Shown here one piece after another: positions 34,935 through 45,871 of a stretch of 64,000 bases of DNA. Under the pieces are notes generated by a model that was not told where the DNA came from, did no database searches, and worked only from the letters and a program-made list of their open reading frames with translations. The DNA is from Ananas comosus (Eukaryota > Streptophyta > Magnoliopsida > Poales > Bromeliaceae): NCBI RefSeq assembly GCF_001540865.1, contig NC_033621.1, positions 7,596,816 to 7,660,815 on the forward strand. Direction: 5' to 3'. Each line of letters opens with the position of its first letter. The first letter of the stretch is position 1. The position numbers and the translations under genes were made by a program.

Positions 34935-36455
34935 ATCTTCTTGTTACAAGTGAAATAAAATGATCTATCGGTCTTGTATTTCTAAGTTTCGTAAATCATT
35001 ACAATATTGATATAAATATAAGAAATATCTTTTTTTTTTGTTTTCAAATACTATATTGCCGTTGTTTCTTACTTGAAGGCAATTCTTTTGTTCTATTTTG
35101 ATTTGCAAGTAACTTTTTAAAATTTTTTTTTTTTTGAGTAAACAGGGATATACCCCCGCTCACTGCCCCTCAGGCTTAAAAAAAGGCCTTTTCGTTGTCA
35201 CCACTTACCATTATCGATATGGCTAGTTTTCAAGCGAGATTTCTAGCTTGAATTAAGGCTTTGAAGCCCCCCTCCTCTCTCTGTAACTAGAGAGGTAGGC
35301 AAACCTGAGTTTAGAGCCACTTAGACGAGAAGTGCGAGAAAGATGAGTGGCTGGTAGCACATACCGTTCTAGACCCGAAGCTCTCCCGACTGCTTGCGAG
35401 TGCAGGGGTGGACGTTTCAGAAGATGGCCGCTTGCCGCCTACACTCCCGATCTTTAAAAAATTGTGGTGCCTATACTGCTTGACCTACTTTATTGCTTTT
35501 CACCACCTCTCTTTTGTTTAGCTCCTTTTAAAAACACTTTTCTTTGTAGCTCTGTCTCTTTCTAGCTCTACTACTGCTAGGGAAAGGAAGAGAGAACAGC
35601 TACAGCCCTACCAAAGCTGTGGAACTGCTCTCTGTCAAACTGAAAAGAGTTATTATGCTCACATCACAGGGCCGGGCTCAGAGAACTCTGAAGTAGGCTC
35701 GAGAGTAAACTCCTTCTCGTTGTACCGAAATGGAGGTCTGATTTGAACGACCAGGAACAGCATCAGAGGAAGCTAAGAAAAGAAGCGACATAGGCTGAAA
35801 TACTGGATGTTTACTGAAAGAAGGGCAATTTCAATAGCTGCATTCGCAGTTGGTCTCTCGAGCCTGGAGTTTGCTGCTATCGCCCGAGCAATAGAAGCGT
35901 CAAACTGTGACTAAAGACTCTCCTTATTGATAGAAGAAAAAAAAGCTTCATAAGAACACAGGATTTTTTTTTTTGTAAGTGCTCTCTGAACCGAACGTGA
36001 AAGTTGTTTTCTATCAGACGGCTGTTCTCAAATTTCTTCCTATTTTAAGAGTGCATAACCGCATGGATAAGCTCACATTTTGAGTTTTTATTCTAACACA
36101 TTTCGAGTATTTCCTCCTGTGGATGATAGACTCATAAGTCTTTCTTGACCTTTGATCTTTCGTTTTCAATTGCTTATTCGGCCGGCTTATTACGCGTCGG
36201 AAAAGGGGATGTGACCATAAAGAGGTTGGGCTGGTTTTGAGCTGCCCTTAGACCGATTCTCTCTTTCTCTAAATAGACATTTACCCTGCAGCTTGAGTTG
36301 TTGAAACTGATGAAACATCGAGACTATACTCCCTCTTGAGGGCGAGCTACCTCAGAAGGCGGATATTTGCCATTGGTAACTATATCAATCAAAGCAAAGG
36401 CTCTTTCATTCCCCTTTTTTAAATAACCACCTCTCTGCCAGAGCCTGGATATACG

Positions 36456-36567
36456 TATCATTTGGTAGATCCAAGTCCATGGCCTATTTCGGGTTCACTC
36501 GGAGCTTTGGCAACCACTGTAGGAGGTGTGATGTACATGCACTCATTTCAAGGGGGTGCAACACTTC
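36456..36567 (+). pseudogene. cox3: cox3 fragment (cytochrome c oxidase subunit 3), mitochondrial origin
   Basis: 37 codons match the N-terminal part of plant mitochondrial COX3: [20 protein letters not shown] followed by [17 protein letters not shown]. In an intact gene this segment starts about ten residues after the initiator and runs into the first membrane span of the proton-pumping respiratory complex IV. Homology is lost abruptly on both sides: upstream is AGCCTGGATATACG instead of the usual start, downstream the frame runs into CGCCTAAGCC. It therefore has no start, no stop and no function here. The conservation indicates a fairly recent origin. Confidence 0.8.
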
Positions 36568-36596
36568 GCCTAAGCCACTTTCCCTTCCAAATTTGA

Positions 36597-36637
36597 CTCA
36601 CTTTTGACAGTTATACGATTCCAGAAGATGATCCAGA
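36597..36637 (+). pseudogene. cox2: cox2 fragment in unedited form, mitochondrial origin
   Basis: Fourteen codons read LTFDSYTIPEDDPD, matching the start of the copper-domain half of plant mitochondrial COX2. In mature mitochondrial mRNA the ACG (T) and the CCA (P) in this segment are, as I recall, edited to ATG and CTA. The unedited codons therefore argue for DNA-level transfer and not a cDNA intermediate. The fragment follows the cox3 piece by about 30 bp and ends at a junction with retrotransposon sequence. The short length limits confidence. Confidence 0.65.
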
Positions 36638-36639
36638 TT

Positions 36640-36960
36640 CGCAGTCGCGATGGGACGCAAGGAATTCTTTAGTTGCCACCTTCTCCTCGTCGCTTAACAT
36701 AGCGCTGACGAAAATGGGGCGCGGATCATCAACTGTGCAGAGATTGACTTCTTCTAATTCATCAATGGTAGCTTGGCCTCTATCCTCTAGCTCCCTAGGG
36801 GCAGGTCGCACATCGCTCTCCTGATTCTGAGTGAGAGCGAGCTGGCGCTCCTAGGCATCAAGAGTTTGGGCACCGCAAGTCCCGCTCTCCCGTCTAACAA
36901 AGACAGGGTAATCATCGTCGGAGCTTTCTTCGATCTCTCGGATACCCCGAGGTATTATAT
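36640..36960 (-). pseudogene. Ty3/gypsy pol fragment (region just before reverse transcriptase)
   Basis: On the minus strand an almost open frame (one stop near 36,850) reads PRGIREIEESSDDDYPVFV, then QESDVRPAPRELEDRGQATI and DELEEVNLCTVDDPRPIFVS followed by AMLSDEEKVATKEFLASHRDC. LEEVNLGT-type text followed by DPRPIFVSA and L-A-HRDCFAW is standard in Tat/Athila-type polyproteins between protease and reverse transcriptase. It is cut exactly where the cox2 fragment begins (after HRDC), so the two were joined by illegitimate recombination. No catalytic domain is included. Confidence 0.7.
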
Positions 36961-38256
36961 TATAAGAAGCTGATAGCGAAGCCTTCAGCCTTTTTTTTGA
37001 AACTTCCTCAAGGTTGAGCATTTTCTTTTGTAATTGATTTGATATTTTCTTTTGTTGGCATGATGAGGAAATTTTTCATGGGTGCCTTCATAAGTCCGTC
37101 TGACCCCTGCTAAGGAAAGAGCTAATATTTTGAAATAAACTTCTAGGCCGGCTTTCTCACCTTGAAAAGGAAAATCAAGGGACAAACAAATAGAAATACT
37201 GGGTTTAGAGGGTCAAAAGCAGCACCACTGATTCTCCAGATCAGAGCCCACCGGCCTTGGCATTAGTAATCCGTCGATGCCACACTGACTCTACCCAATC
37301 CTTCGTGCTCAGAAGCGAAACACCTGTCCATCACATGTACTTGGTCCCCTGACCATCGACTTACTTGTCCATCCACGGACGCGGTCCCCAGACCAACGAT
37401 CTTTCACCAGATCCGCCAACTCAAAACCACTGCTCACAGTACCCCGAACATCTCCCAGATGTTGTGCACGGTTCCATCACAAATTGAGTGGAGTGGCACT
37501 TCCTTGCTCCCGCCAAGGTCAAACTCCAGACATCACACATAACGGAGTGGCCAAGGAAAGGACTTCTACCATGAACGGACTCTTTGCCTTGGGGCAATCA
37601 GTTCCTTGTTCGGTAAGCTAGGGAGTTATTTTTTCTTGCTTTTCTTTTGAGTGAGTGAAGCAAGGCGTGTTCGCCGACACTTGAAAGACCTTCAATCGAG
37701 TGGCGAATCTACATTTGATAAAAGTCCTGCCTTTCAACACCTGAGATGAGAACTGAATTTGCATCAAGGCTTGCAGCAACTTGAGATTCCAGAAAATTGG
37801 CTGAAAAAGCAAGAGCCCCCTAAAAGCCATAATGTCTCAAAACTCAGAGGCTATAGAGAAACTTTTCTTTTTTCCTTTGTCTCGAACTTCGTGTCGGGCT
37901 TTAGTCCGACTGGATTCAAGCCTTTCCAAGTTCTTAAGAGGATTCTCTCTTTTGTAGTAGATGCCGAACCTGCTGCTTGGTATTAAGTCCCCTTCAGTCT
38001 TACCAACTGTTCCAGCTTCTACTCTTCCTCCCGTTGCTGCTTGCTTGCCTAAAATGAAAATCCTTACTAGCCGAAGTAAGGGACCAGGTTCAATTCGTTT
38101 TGATAACAAAGATAGATCTGTTTAAGAAGAAAATCGCGGACCCTCGTTCTCCCCCCTTTTGTAGGCTAAACAACCCTTGGCTCAACGGCGGGGGCTCGTC
38201 ACTGGTCCGATCATTTGTTTGTCTCATCCATCGTTCACAAATCATTCCCCCAGTTC

Positions 38257-38408
38257 GCGAAAAGCGAACAAAACAAAACAAAACAAAACAAAACAAAACA
38301 AAACGACAACCCCTTTGGCAGATCATGATCCCCTACTCATAAGAACGAAAAGCGAACTAAGCAAAACAAAACAAAACGTCAACCCCTTTGGCAGATCATG
38401 ATCCCCTA
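38257..38408 (+). repeat. (AAAAC)n and a direct duplication
   Basis: GCGAA(C)AAAACAAAAC runs followed by CAACCCCTTTGGCAGATCAT occur twice (38,257-38,335 and 38,346-38,408). The first copy has about eight AAAAC units, the second three. Confidence 0.85.
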
Positions 38409-38570
38409 GACAAAGAGCTCGGCAATACTGCAGCTCAAACCCAAAGCTGGCAAGAAAAGTAACAGGAATAAAACCTTTTTAAATAGTTATTTTAACTTGA
38501 ATCACTAATTTTTTTTTTGTAAAACCTTAATTTGTAAAAACTAATATATGTTACATAAAAGTTATAGACA

Positions 38571-38626
38571 CTACAAAAATAGCCGTTTTCACCAAACCTT
38601 TTTAAATAACTTGCGGACCCTATAAA
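38571..38626. mobile_element. Possible CACTA-type terminus
   Basis: CACTACAAAAATAGCCGTTT resembles a CACTA transposon end. It is cut after 56 bp by the LTR at 38,627, and the opposite end was not found. Confidence 0.35.
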
Positions 38627-40566
38627 TGTCACGCCCCGGATATCTCGTTTCCCGGGCACGCCGACAAATTCGCCGTATACAAAGGAATTTCCCCTGTATA
38701 CGAAGCGTCAAAGTACCTGTAGAAATACGATACTACAAACAGTAGCATAGAGCTGCTCAATAACAAAAGCTAATAACTGAGTTTCTTATACATAATCCAA
38801 AACCAAGATACAGAGTTACTCGCACTGGCGAGTTAAGTGAGCTATGTACCTAAACTCAGACAAAACGTCTACCTGCAGTAGGGGGTGCCTCTAGCTCTGT
38901 CAGTCGGGTAGGGCTCTAGCTCGCGACGCCCTTGCCTCGATCCTGATCCGCGGAAGGCGCAGTAGCCGAAACCTGTGGCTCTGCAAAACAAGAGTAACAA
39001 CTGGGCGTGAGAACTACTGTAAAAACAAGTAGTCCTCAGTGGGTACCGCCCAAACAACATCGGTCACCCACTAAGTCTACAGAAGGGAGCAAGAATAGTA
39101 GGAAAAGCAGGAAGTACGCTCTACCGCTATCAATCACTACACTATCATGCTCTACACTAACCAACTGTAGAAAATGTCAATCTGACCCAATCCAATCGGG
39201 ACTATAAACATACCCGTCCCTGGGACTGTGAACACACCCGTCCCTGCCCCGTTGCGACTATCCAGCTACCTCCACACCAACTGGTCCGTGGAGAGCAAGT
39301 CCAACTGGCATGAGCGACACCAACGCGAAAGCACAAGCCTGACTCCGGAGTGGCACTCGTGGGCGCTACCCAACCGAGTATGCAGCGTATCTCTGTCGAG
39401 CTCAAACAGGCTCCAACTAGCCAAAGTCAAGTAATCGACTCAAAATGGTCTAACAACCAACAGGTAAGTGCCCTCGGCACAATCTGACGCCCAAAAAGGC
39501 GATACGGGTCCACCGTCAACTCTGACGGCACCCAACAGTCCGAAACAACCTGAACGACCCTGTAAAAATCCACTCGGCGCACCAGCACGAGCGTAAATAT
39601 ATTCTAAACTACCTGAAGTACTCGTCTCGAAGATACTGCGACAGTACAATTTTATAACGGCTCCTAGAGCTAAATCAGGCAGTTTAAACATGTGACAGGT
39701 CCAAATCGCAGGTTTTCTCCTAATTCAAATTCCAAGTCCAACATGTATAAACTACTCAATTTAATATCACATGCTCCAAATTCAGATTTGCTATCTATAA
39801 CAAAATCCATGAATTCGAGCTAAAGTAAACTATACAAAATCTGAAATTACACATGTTGACTATTGCGCACTTAGGAGTATAAGCCGATGATTAACCCACC
39901 TTAGTCGCTAATCCCCAGCAGCGAGGACGTCCCGAAGCAAAGGAACACCCTGCTGGATCAATCCGCAAACCTCCAAAGGCCAGAAATCACGCTCCCGCCA
40001 AACTCTACACGTAAAATCCGAAAATGAGCACCGATTCTGCCTCAAAAACAGCAGCAGAGAAGAGAATAATTCCGACCAAGAAAACCTCCACCAAAACCAG
40101 CAAGTAAGGGCTTCTTGGATTCCTCTCGAAGTCCCGAATCCAACGAACCAAGTCTCGTCGAAATCCGATGCTCCTACGTCGAGAGGGAGCCGAAACGCCG
40201 ACGGTCGACGCTGGAAATCAGTGAAAACAGCACCTCGAGCTCGAATTCAATGAAGCTTGAAGTAGAGAAGAAATCCATGGAGGAATGAGAGGATACCCAC
40301 CTCAACCAGCGACTCCAATTCCGGCACGGCGTCGAGAACGACGAAAACACTCCCTCGCCCGGCCTCCTCGCGAAACTACGGCGACGCACGTATGCTCGGA
40401 CGGCTCCGCGGCGCGATGTCGACGACGAAATGCTCCACACGAACTCTTCCTTGCTCACAATCGGCTAGAGAGAGGAGAAGAAAATTAATTTAGAGAGATG
40501 TAGAACCTGAGTGAACTAAGTTGATAAGTATGCATTGGGGGGGGGTTAGGTGCACGTGGCATTACA
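38627..40566 (-). repeat. Tekay/Del-type LTR, minus orientation (LTR 4)
   Basis: On the minus strand it runs from TGTAATGCCACGTG (40,566) to ATCCGGGGCGTGACA (38,627), 1,940 bp. The GTGAGAAC...CAGTGGGTA block is at 39,006-39,047. No gag or primer-binding site follows on the minus strand. Flanking 5-mers (ATAAA, CCTAC) do not match, so a simple solo-LTR origin is not shown. GC-rich stretches create spurious ORFs. Confidence 0.7.
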
Positions 40567-40606
40567 CCTACCCAACTTACCAACTCAAACAAAATAAAAA
40601 AAATAT

Positions 40607-40880
40607 CAGAATACTACAATAAAGCATTGGCAAATTGGTTGTCGATGCTTTGAAAAGCGTCTGGGATGTATCAGTAAGTGTAGTGACGAGAAAAATATGC
40701 TGTCGATGCTTTATAGCATCAGCGACTTCTTTGTCGGTAAAAATAGTTATTTTATGATGCTTTGAAGTGTCCCTCATTAACTTGGTAGTGACGCTTTAGA
40801 GCATCGACAAAATAGATAAGCTGTATTGTTATTACTAGCTAGTGACGCTATTGTGCATCCGCAATTTATTATAATGTATA
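40607..40880. mobile_element. MITE-like element with GATGCTTT repeats
   Basis: It has ACTACAATAAAGCATTGGC at the left and a rough inverse ATTTATTATAATGTAT at the right. Between them GTCGATGCTTT / AGCATCGAC-type sub-repeats recur in both orientations, as in subterminal regions of CACTA-like elements. Non-coding. Confidence 0.4.
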
Positions 40881-42264
40881 TTTATTTTTTAATAATTTTC
40901 TATATAAATAAAATTTACTGTTCAGTTTATTCAACCGATCGAGAATTAAAATCTACTATATTGCGTGCACAATTATAATCAAAGAACTAATGACAAAGAT
41001 AATATATATTTTATACAAGAAAGTAGACATAGATACAAATTTCATGTCAATATAACTTATAGAAGAAAGTAGTCAAAGATATAAACTTCATGTCAATATA
41101 TTTTGTTACTAAGCCAAAACAACAACAAACTATTAGCATATAAACTTAATTCTAGAATTATAATATTTTTAAATTTTACAAAAAATAAAACTCAAAATAA
41201 ATCACAGTCATCTAAAGTGATCGTGAATCCCTCGTCTCAATGCCTAAGTTCACGAATTGACCGACAAGCCTATGCGATAGAGATTTTATCTTGTTCATTT
41301 TCGATTCGTGATTCTTTTGCATATTTTGTATTTGAGTTCGCAACCTTTGAACTTCTTTTTTCATTAGGTCAAACCTTTCATTCTCTTCATTTTTTAGTTA
41401 AGCTTGATTTTTAAATATTTGTATTGGTGTGAGACCAATCCTATAATCCCTCACTCAACCATACCGGTTTTCTCTCTTTTTTTTCTCGAAAATATTATTT
41501 TCAATTTGTTTGGAGGCATTTGAGAACTCCGACGTAGTTGCTAGTTGTATATAATTCTACAATAATTTTATAAATGATTTAACGTTTTAATTCAAATAGC
41601 TAAACTTGTACTTTGCAGTTATTTGCAACGAAATGTTTCGTAATCTTCCAAAATGCTTTGCTGCTTAATTGAAGGGATATTCTAAAATAAACTTTTTAAG
41701 TCTTGTAATTAATGGAAGAATCAAATCAAATTAATTCCGAAATTTTTCTGCCTGATTGGGAAAGCTTTATAATTGAGATATGATTAGTACGGTTTTAACT
41801 TTATTTCTAGTACGTAGATTTTATTACCAATCAATCTTAATTAGTGACGTTTCTCAATCAACTTGTCACCATCCACACCATCATGCCAAGGACAGAATAA
41901 TCATTCTTGAGAGTTAAAAAAAGGGTACACGTCGTTTTCAACTTGGTGTTGCTTTGACAGAGTTTATTTAATTTTTTTTTTTTTAAGTTTTTTTTAACTA
42001 GCAACATATTTTTTATCTCTAATTTGGATGAACTAAAGCACATTATGTAATATTTTTAAGATTTGAAATAAATAATTATATATATAAGATAATTTTTTAA
42101 CACGAGTTTCCATAATATTTGGCTAAAATGATTAGCAGAATGGAGTCTCACATAAAATTTAAAATAATCTTACATCATAAATAGGTGACACTACATTAAT
42201 CCTTCTAAAGTACTATGATGCCTATGCATATCTATCAAGCGACCTTTATTAGTTAACACGATAA
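40881..42264. other. No recognisable gene
   Basis: AT-rich intergenic DNA. A 103-codon ORF at 41,103-41,414 has no recognisable motif. Confidence 0.45.
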
Positions 42265-42778
42265 CACTACAACAAAAAACAATAATGGCAGACACTTTTA
42301 AATATAGTCTTCAAAAAAGTGCGCTAGCTAAGATTACCGATTCTTTTAAAAATGGAATGTTGCTATGTGGGGTCGCTAGTAATATTAGTGTCATTCAAAA
42401 GAGTGTCGCTATAAGCTTAAAAAAATCTGGCTAATTTACCAACAACTTATTTAAGTATTTAAGCAACCGCCGAAACTCTATCGTCTTGGGCTGCGGTGGG
42501 GAGGAAGGAAACAGGGAATGACTCTATCGTCTCAGAATTTTCAGTGGATGAGTGAAGAGAGTAAGAAAATATGTAATTGATTTTTCTTTTTTTTTTCTTT
42601 TCTAGTTTGTAATCGGTGCAAATGGATTGGTGTGGTGGGTGAGTAGAAGTAAATCTTTTATTTTTGGTTGGTTTGGGCTTATATTTAGACATTAGTAGAT
42701 ATTTTTTAAATTTTACATAAATGGGACACTTATGAAAAGTGTCCCAATATGTTATCCCTATAACCTATTCTTTGTATG
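42265..42778 (+). mobile_element. CACTA-type MITE, copy 1
   Basis: It begins CACTACAACAAAAAACAATA. It aligns end to end with the reverse complement of 45,872-46,387: both share TTTACCAACA-CTTATTTAAGTATTT, a GGTGG/GAGGAAG segment, and ATGGGACACT...GTGTCCCAA near the right end. The right terminus is eroded (TTTGTATG instead of TTGTAGTG). No transposase. Confidence 0.75.
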
Positions 42779-43209
42779 AATTAACCTTTAATGAAATAAT
42801 TGTAAAATTTGACTGATGGTCATGAAAGAAAACAAAAATCTGATATCGAAATATTTATTTAAAATGAATGATCTTTCTTCTGCAGTGACGGAGAAAAGGG
42901 TAATAATAATTAAAAAAATTCCAGGTAAAAGTTTATCAAGACTTTTTGAACGAACTTTATTTGATCACGCAGTTATGCGCGCGTTATTTTCAAGCCGAAA
43001 AGTGGACCTCAGTAGAATGTAGGGGACCTTAGAATAAGCCGAAATAATAAATAAATAAAGCATAAAAAGATACCCAATCGCCAGAAGACGAACATTCCAA
43101 AGAAGGAGAAAGATTATGATTCGTCCAATAAGATAATTTTTCTGAAAACAAAAAGAAAAATTAATTACTCGTGTGAATTTTTTTTTTTTTTCTTACACTT
43201 GCAATCCCA

Positions 43210-45406
43210 TTATTTTGCTCTATTTTTTGATTGCTCCACAAAGGGATCGAAATGTAGGCCGACCTCGGACAGCAGCGGCGGCCCCCGCGACTCGGCGATC
43301 CAAATCCGCACCGTCCGGCCGCACGCCGCCGTCTCGAGCCGGTGGAGCCGCTTGTGCCCGACCGTCGTCCCGTTCCCGACCGCCGCCCCGTCGACAAACA
43401 CGAAATGCGACCGAATCCTCTGGCCCATTGCTATCGCCTCTTGTATTCTGATCACGTTAAACCGAGACCACGGATTCAGTTCCGACAATTCGATCCAATA
43501 CCCCTGCGTCTCGCCACGGCTGACTTCTTCTGCTTTTGGGGCCCAGAAGGTGTCGTCGTCCCCGTCGAGCACGTTGCTTGCCGCGAACCCCCCGCCGTCG
43601 CCGCCTCTCTGGCTGCTTGCCTTTGCCTTGCTCCCCTTGGCGAAGTCGGTCCCGAAGATCGTTTCGATCGCCGAGCGGAATTCTCGCAGCCGGACGGTGT
43701 CTCCCTTGGATATCAGCCCGGTGGAGTTCGGCGGCACGTTGAGCAGCAGCACGCAGTTGCGGCCGACCGACTTGTAGTATATGTCCAGCAGCTGGCTCAG
43801 CGGCTTCGCCGTCTCGTTCTTGTGCCAGAACCACCCGGGCCGGATCGAGACGTCGCACTCCGGCGGGACCCAGTCGGTCCCCCGCGGATCCCCCGTGTTC
43901 AGGTAGCTAAAATTCGATCGGCAATCAAATCCATCAACAACAGCGAGCTAATTAAGGTCTAATTTAGAAATGCTTTCTTCAATTCGCGTAATAATGTTTA
44001 TTATTATTATTGGAATTATTAGATCAATGATTAGGGATGGATTTAATTACTCGACGATGCCGGCGTCTCCGATCCTCAGCATGGTTCGGTTGATGGTGGA
44101 CCAACAGGTGGAGCCGGCGAAGCCCGACTCGTCGCCCACCCAGCGGACGTCGGGCCCGGCGTCGGAGAAAATGTTGATGGATCCCTGCAGCTGCTTCACC
44201 GTCTCAAACCAGTCCTCGAAGTAGTACGTCATGTTCGTCGCATTCTTCCCCTTCGCGCCGTCGAACCATATCTCCGACACCGTCCCATATCTTCGTTAAT
44301 TTTGTTTTTTTTTTTGTTTTTTTCCCCAAAAAAAAAGCAAAAAATTAAAGTTATATCGATAAATAAATTCTGATTAATTTCAAAAGCAATAAGTAGTTGA
44401 ATTGTATTATTCAGATATATATAGAACATGCATGCATGGAACTTGCTAATTAGAATTATAGTTTATTTGATTCGACCATGTAAATGCTATATATATTAAT
44501 TTTTAGGAATTTTACAAACTAAATTTAAACTTATTAGATCTAAACTATTTAATTGGCTGTACAAAATTTATACGCATGTATTCATTATATAATAGAATAG
44601 CTATCAAATAAACTATAATTCTAATTAGCAAGTTCCATGCATGCATGTTCTATATATATCTGAATAATACAATTCAACTACTTATTAGATCTAAACTATT
44701 TAATTGGCTGTACAAAATTTATACGCATGTATTCATTATATAATAGAATAGCTATCAAATAACTCAAATTAAATAAATTAAAACTTAATATACCTACAAT
44801 AATATATATACATACATAACACGGATAGTTAATAATTATTAATTAGCACCTGGTTAGGAGTTCGCGCAGCTGGGCCATGTAGAACTCGTTGTACTCCACG
44901 TCGCGGCCGTACGTCCTCTCGTGCCGGTCCCACGGCGAGAGGTAGACGCCGAAGTCGACCCCGCGGGCGCGGGCGGCGTCGGCGAGCTCGCGGACGACGT
45001 CCCCCCGGCCGTTCCTCCAGGGGCTGCGGGCGACGGAGTGGTCGGTGTACCGCGACGGCCAGAGGCAGAATCCGTCGTGGTGCTTGGCGGTGAGGATGAC
45101 GAGGGAGGCGCCTGCGGCGGCTGCGGCGTCGTCGATCCACTGCGCGGCGTCGAGGCCGGCCGGGTCGAAGATCGCGGGGCTCTCGCGCCCCGTCCCCCAC
45201 TCCGAGTCGGTGAACGTGTTCATGCCGAAGTGGAAGAACATGATCACCTCCCGCCGCTGCCACCGCAGCTGCGCGGCCGACGGCACGGGCAGCGCCGGCA
45301 GCGGCGGCGGCGTCGGCGTCGCGGCCTTCGATTGCGATGGTAAAATTTGGCCGTCGAGTAATAGAAAATGTAAAAGAAGAATGAGGCGAAGCCACGAACT
45401 TCTCAT
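43210..45406 (-). CDS. FUC1: Alpha-L-fucosidase 1 (GH29), three exons
   Basis: Exons on the minus strand are 45,406-44,850, 44,290-44,051 and 43,906-43,210. Introns (559 and 144 bp) are GT-AG, and the joined frame is 1,494 nt, 497 aa plus stop, close to the roughly 506 aa of Arabidopsis FUC1. Residues 1-28 form a signal peptide, so the enzyme is probably secreted to the apoplast. The GH29 domain contains FFHFGMNTFTDSEWG, TAKHHDGFCLWPS, IWFDGAKG (predicted nucleophile D196), and WVGDESGFAGSTCW (predicted acid/base E240). A C-terminal discoidin-like domain (about 370-497) starts around KASSQRGGDGG. The family removes alpha-1,3/1,4-linked fucose from N-glycans and Lewis-a structures. Exon 1 is extremely GC-rich in an AT-rich setting, as in commelinid monocot genes. 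The ATG is the first in frame and begins the signal peptide. The gene looks intact. Confidence 0.93.
44388..44762. repeat. Inverted plus direct duplications inside FUC1 intron 1
   Basis: An 84-bp segment (44,388-44,471) recurs as a perfect inverted copy at 44,603-44,686. An 83-bp segment (44,529-44,611) recurs as a perfect direct copy at 44,680-44,762. The inverted copy overlaps the first direct copy by 9 bp (ATCAAATAA) and the second by 7 bp (ACTTATT). No transposon terminus is involved. All copies are identical, so the event is recent. Confidence 0.92.
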
Positions 45407-45570
45407 GATGCTTTATGTATTAGCACTCCCAAGCTTGCTAATTTTGGGTTTTATTTTGGTGTAGGAAAGAGGGGGAGTGATGGAGATAAGAGTACATGGA
45501 GTAGTAGTGGGATTGTAGTTGTGAAGAGAATGAAGCAGGGTTTATTATTCCACCAATCTGGCCCCAACCT
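45407..45570 (-). promoter_or_regulatory. FUC1 5' UTR and proximal promoter
   Basis: Read on the minus strand, the 5' flank has a pyrimidine patch (CACTCCCCCTCTTTCC, about 45,465-45,480) and a weak TATA-like TAATAAAC about 135 bp upstream of the ATG. An ATTGGTGG (reverse CCAAT) lies just upstream of that. No experimentally typical TATA box is visible, so the assignment is tentative. Confidence 0.35.
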
Positions 45571-45871
45571 TGTTCCAAATTCTTATTGTGGTCCTCATTC
45601 TCCCGTTTCTTGCAATTTTCCCCTCTAATTTTAAGTTTTTTGTTTCAATTAAGTCCCCGCCATAATAAATAACAATGTTAAATTATGGTTGGTGCTAATA
45701 TTGTAGTTAAGGAGTTAAGGACTGCCATTGTGTCGATCAAAGTAAAAATGGTTGAGTAGTCCCTTTCAAAATAGCATAAAGTTGAGGGTTCTTTGAAAGT
45801 TTTTACCTATGATTTAAATGTTTAAGAGGTTTAAGGCATTTTTACTTTTATATATCTTAAAAATGATACTA

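Larger units (their letters stand above)
35139..38440. other. Mitochondria-like insertion (NUMT), mosaic
   Basis: The base composition and texture change from AT-rich repeats to balanced sequence typical of plant mitochondrial intergenic DNA. It contains recognisable cox3 and cox2 pieces in unedited genomic form and scattered short duplications. A Ty3/gypsy pol scrap is embedded. Plant mitochondrial genomes often carry such chimeric fragments and nuclear retro-element pieces, so the mosaic could have been made before transfer. The edges are approximate and no full organelle gene is present. Confidence 0.6.

Noticed and set aside
40174..40488. GC-rich ORFs near 40.3 kb
   Set aside because: Inside LTR 4; no domain recognised.
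38571..40880. CACTA element split by LTR 4 insertion
   Set aside because: The two outer fragments do not pair as termini and the LTR flanks lack a matching 5-bp duplication.
43173..43962. Plus-strand ORFs opposite FUC1 exon 3
   Set aside because: Shadow frames of a GC-rich exon; the minus frame has the conserved GH29 and discoidin-like text.
44829..45464. Arg- and Gly-rich ORFs overlapping FUC1 exon 1
   Set aside because: Alternative frames of the GC-rich exon; the frame with the signal peptide and GH29 motifs is the real one.
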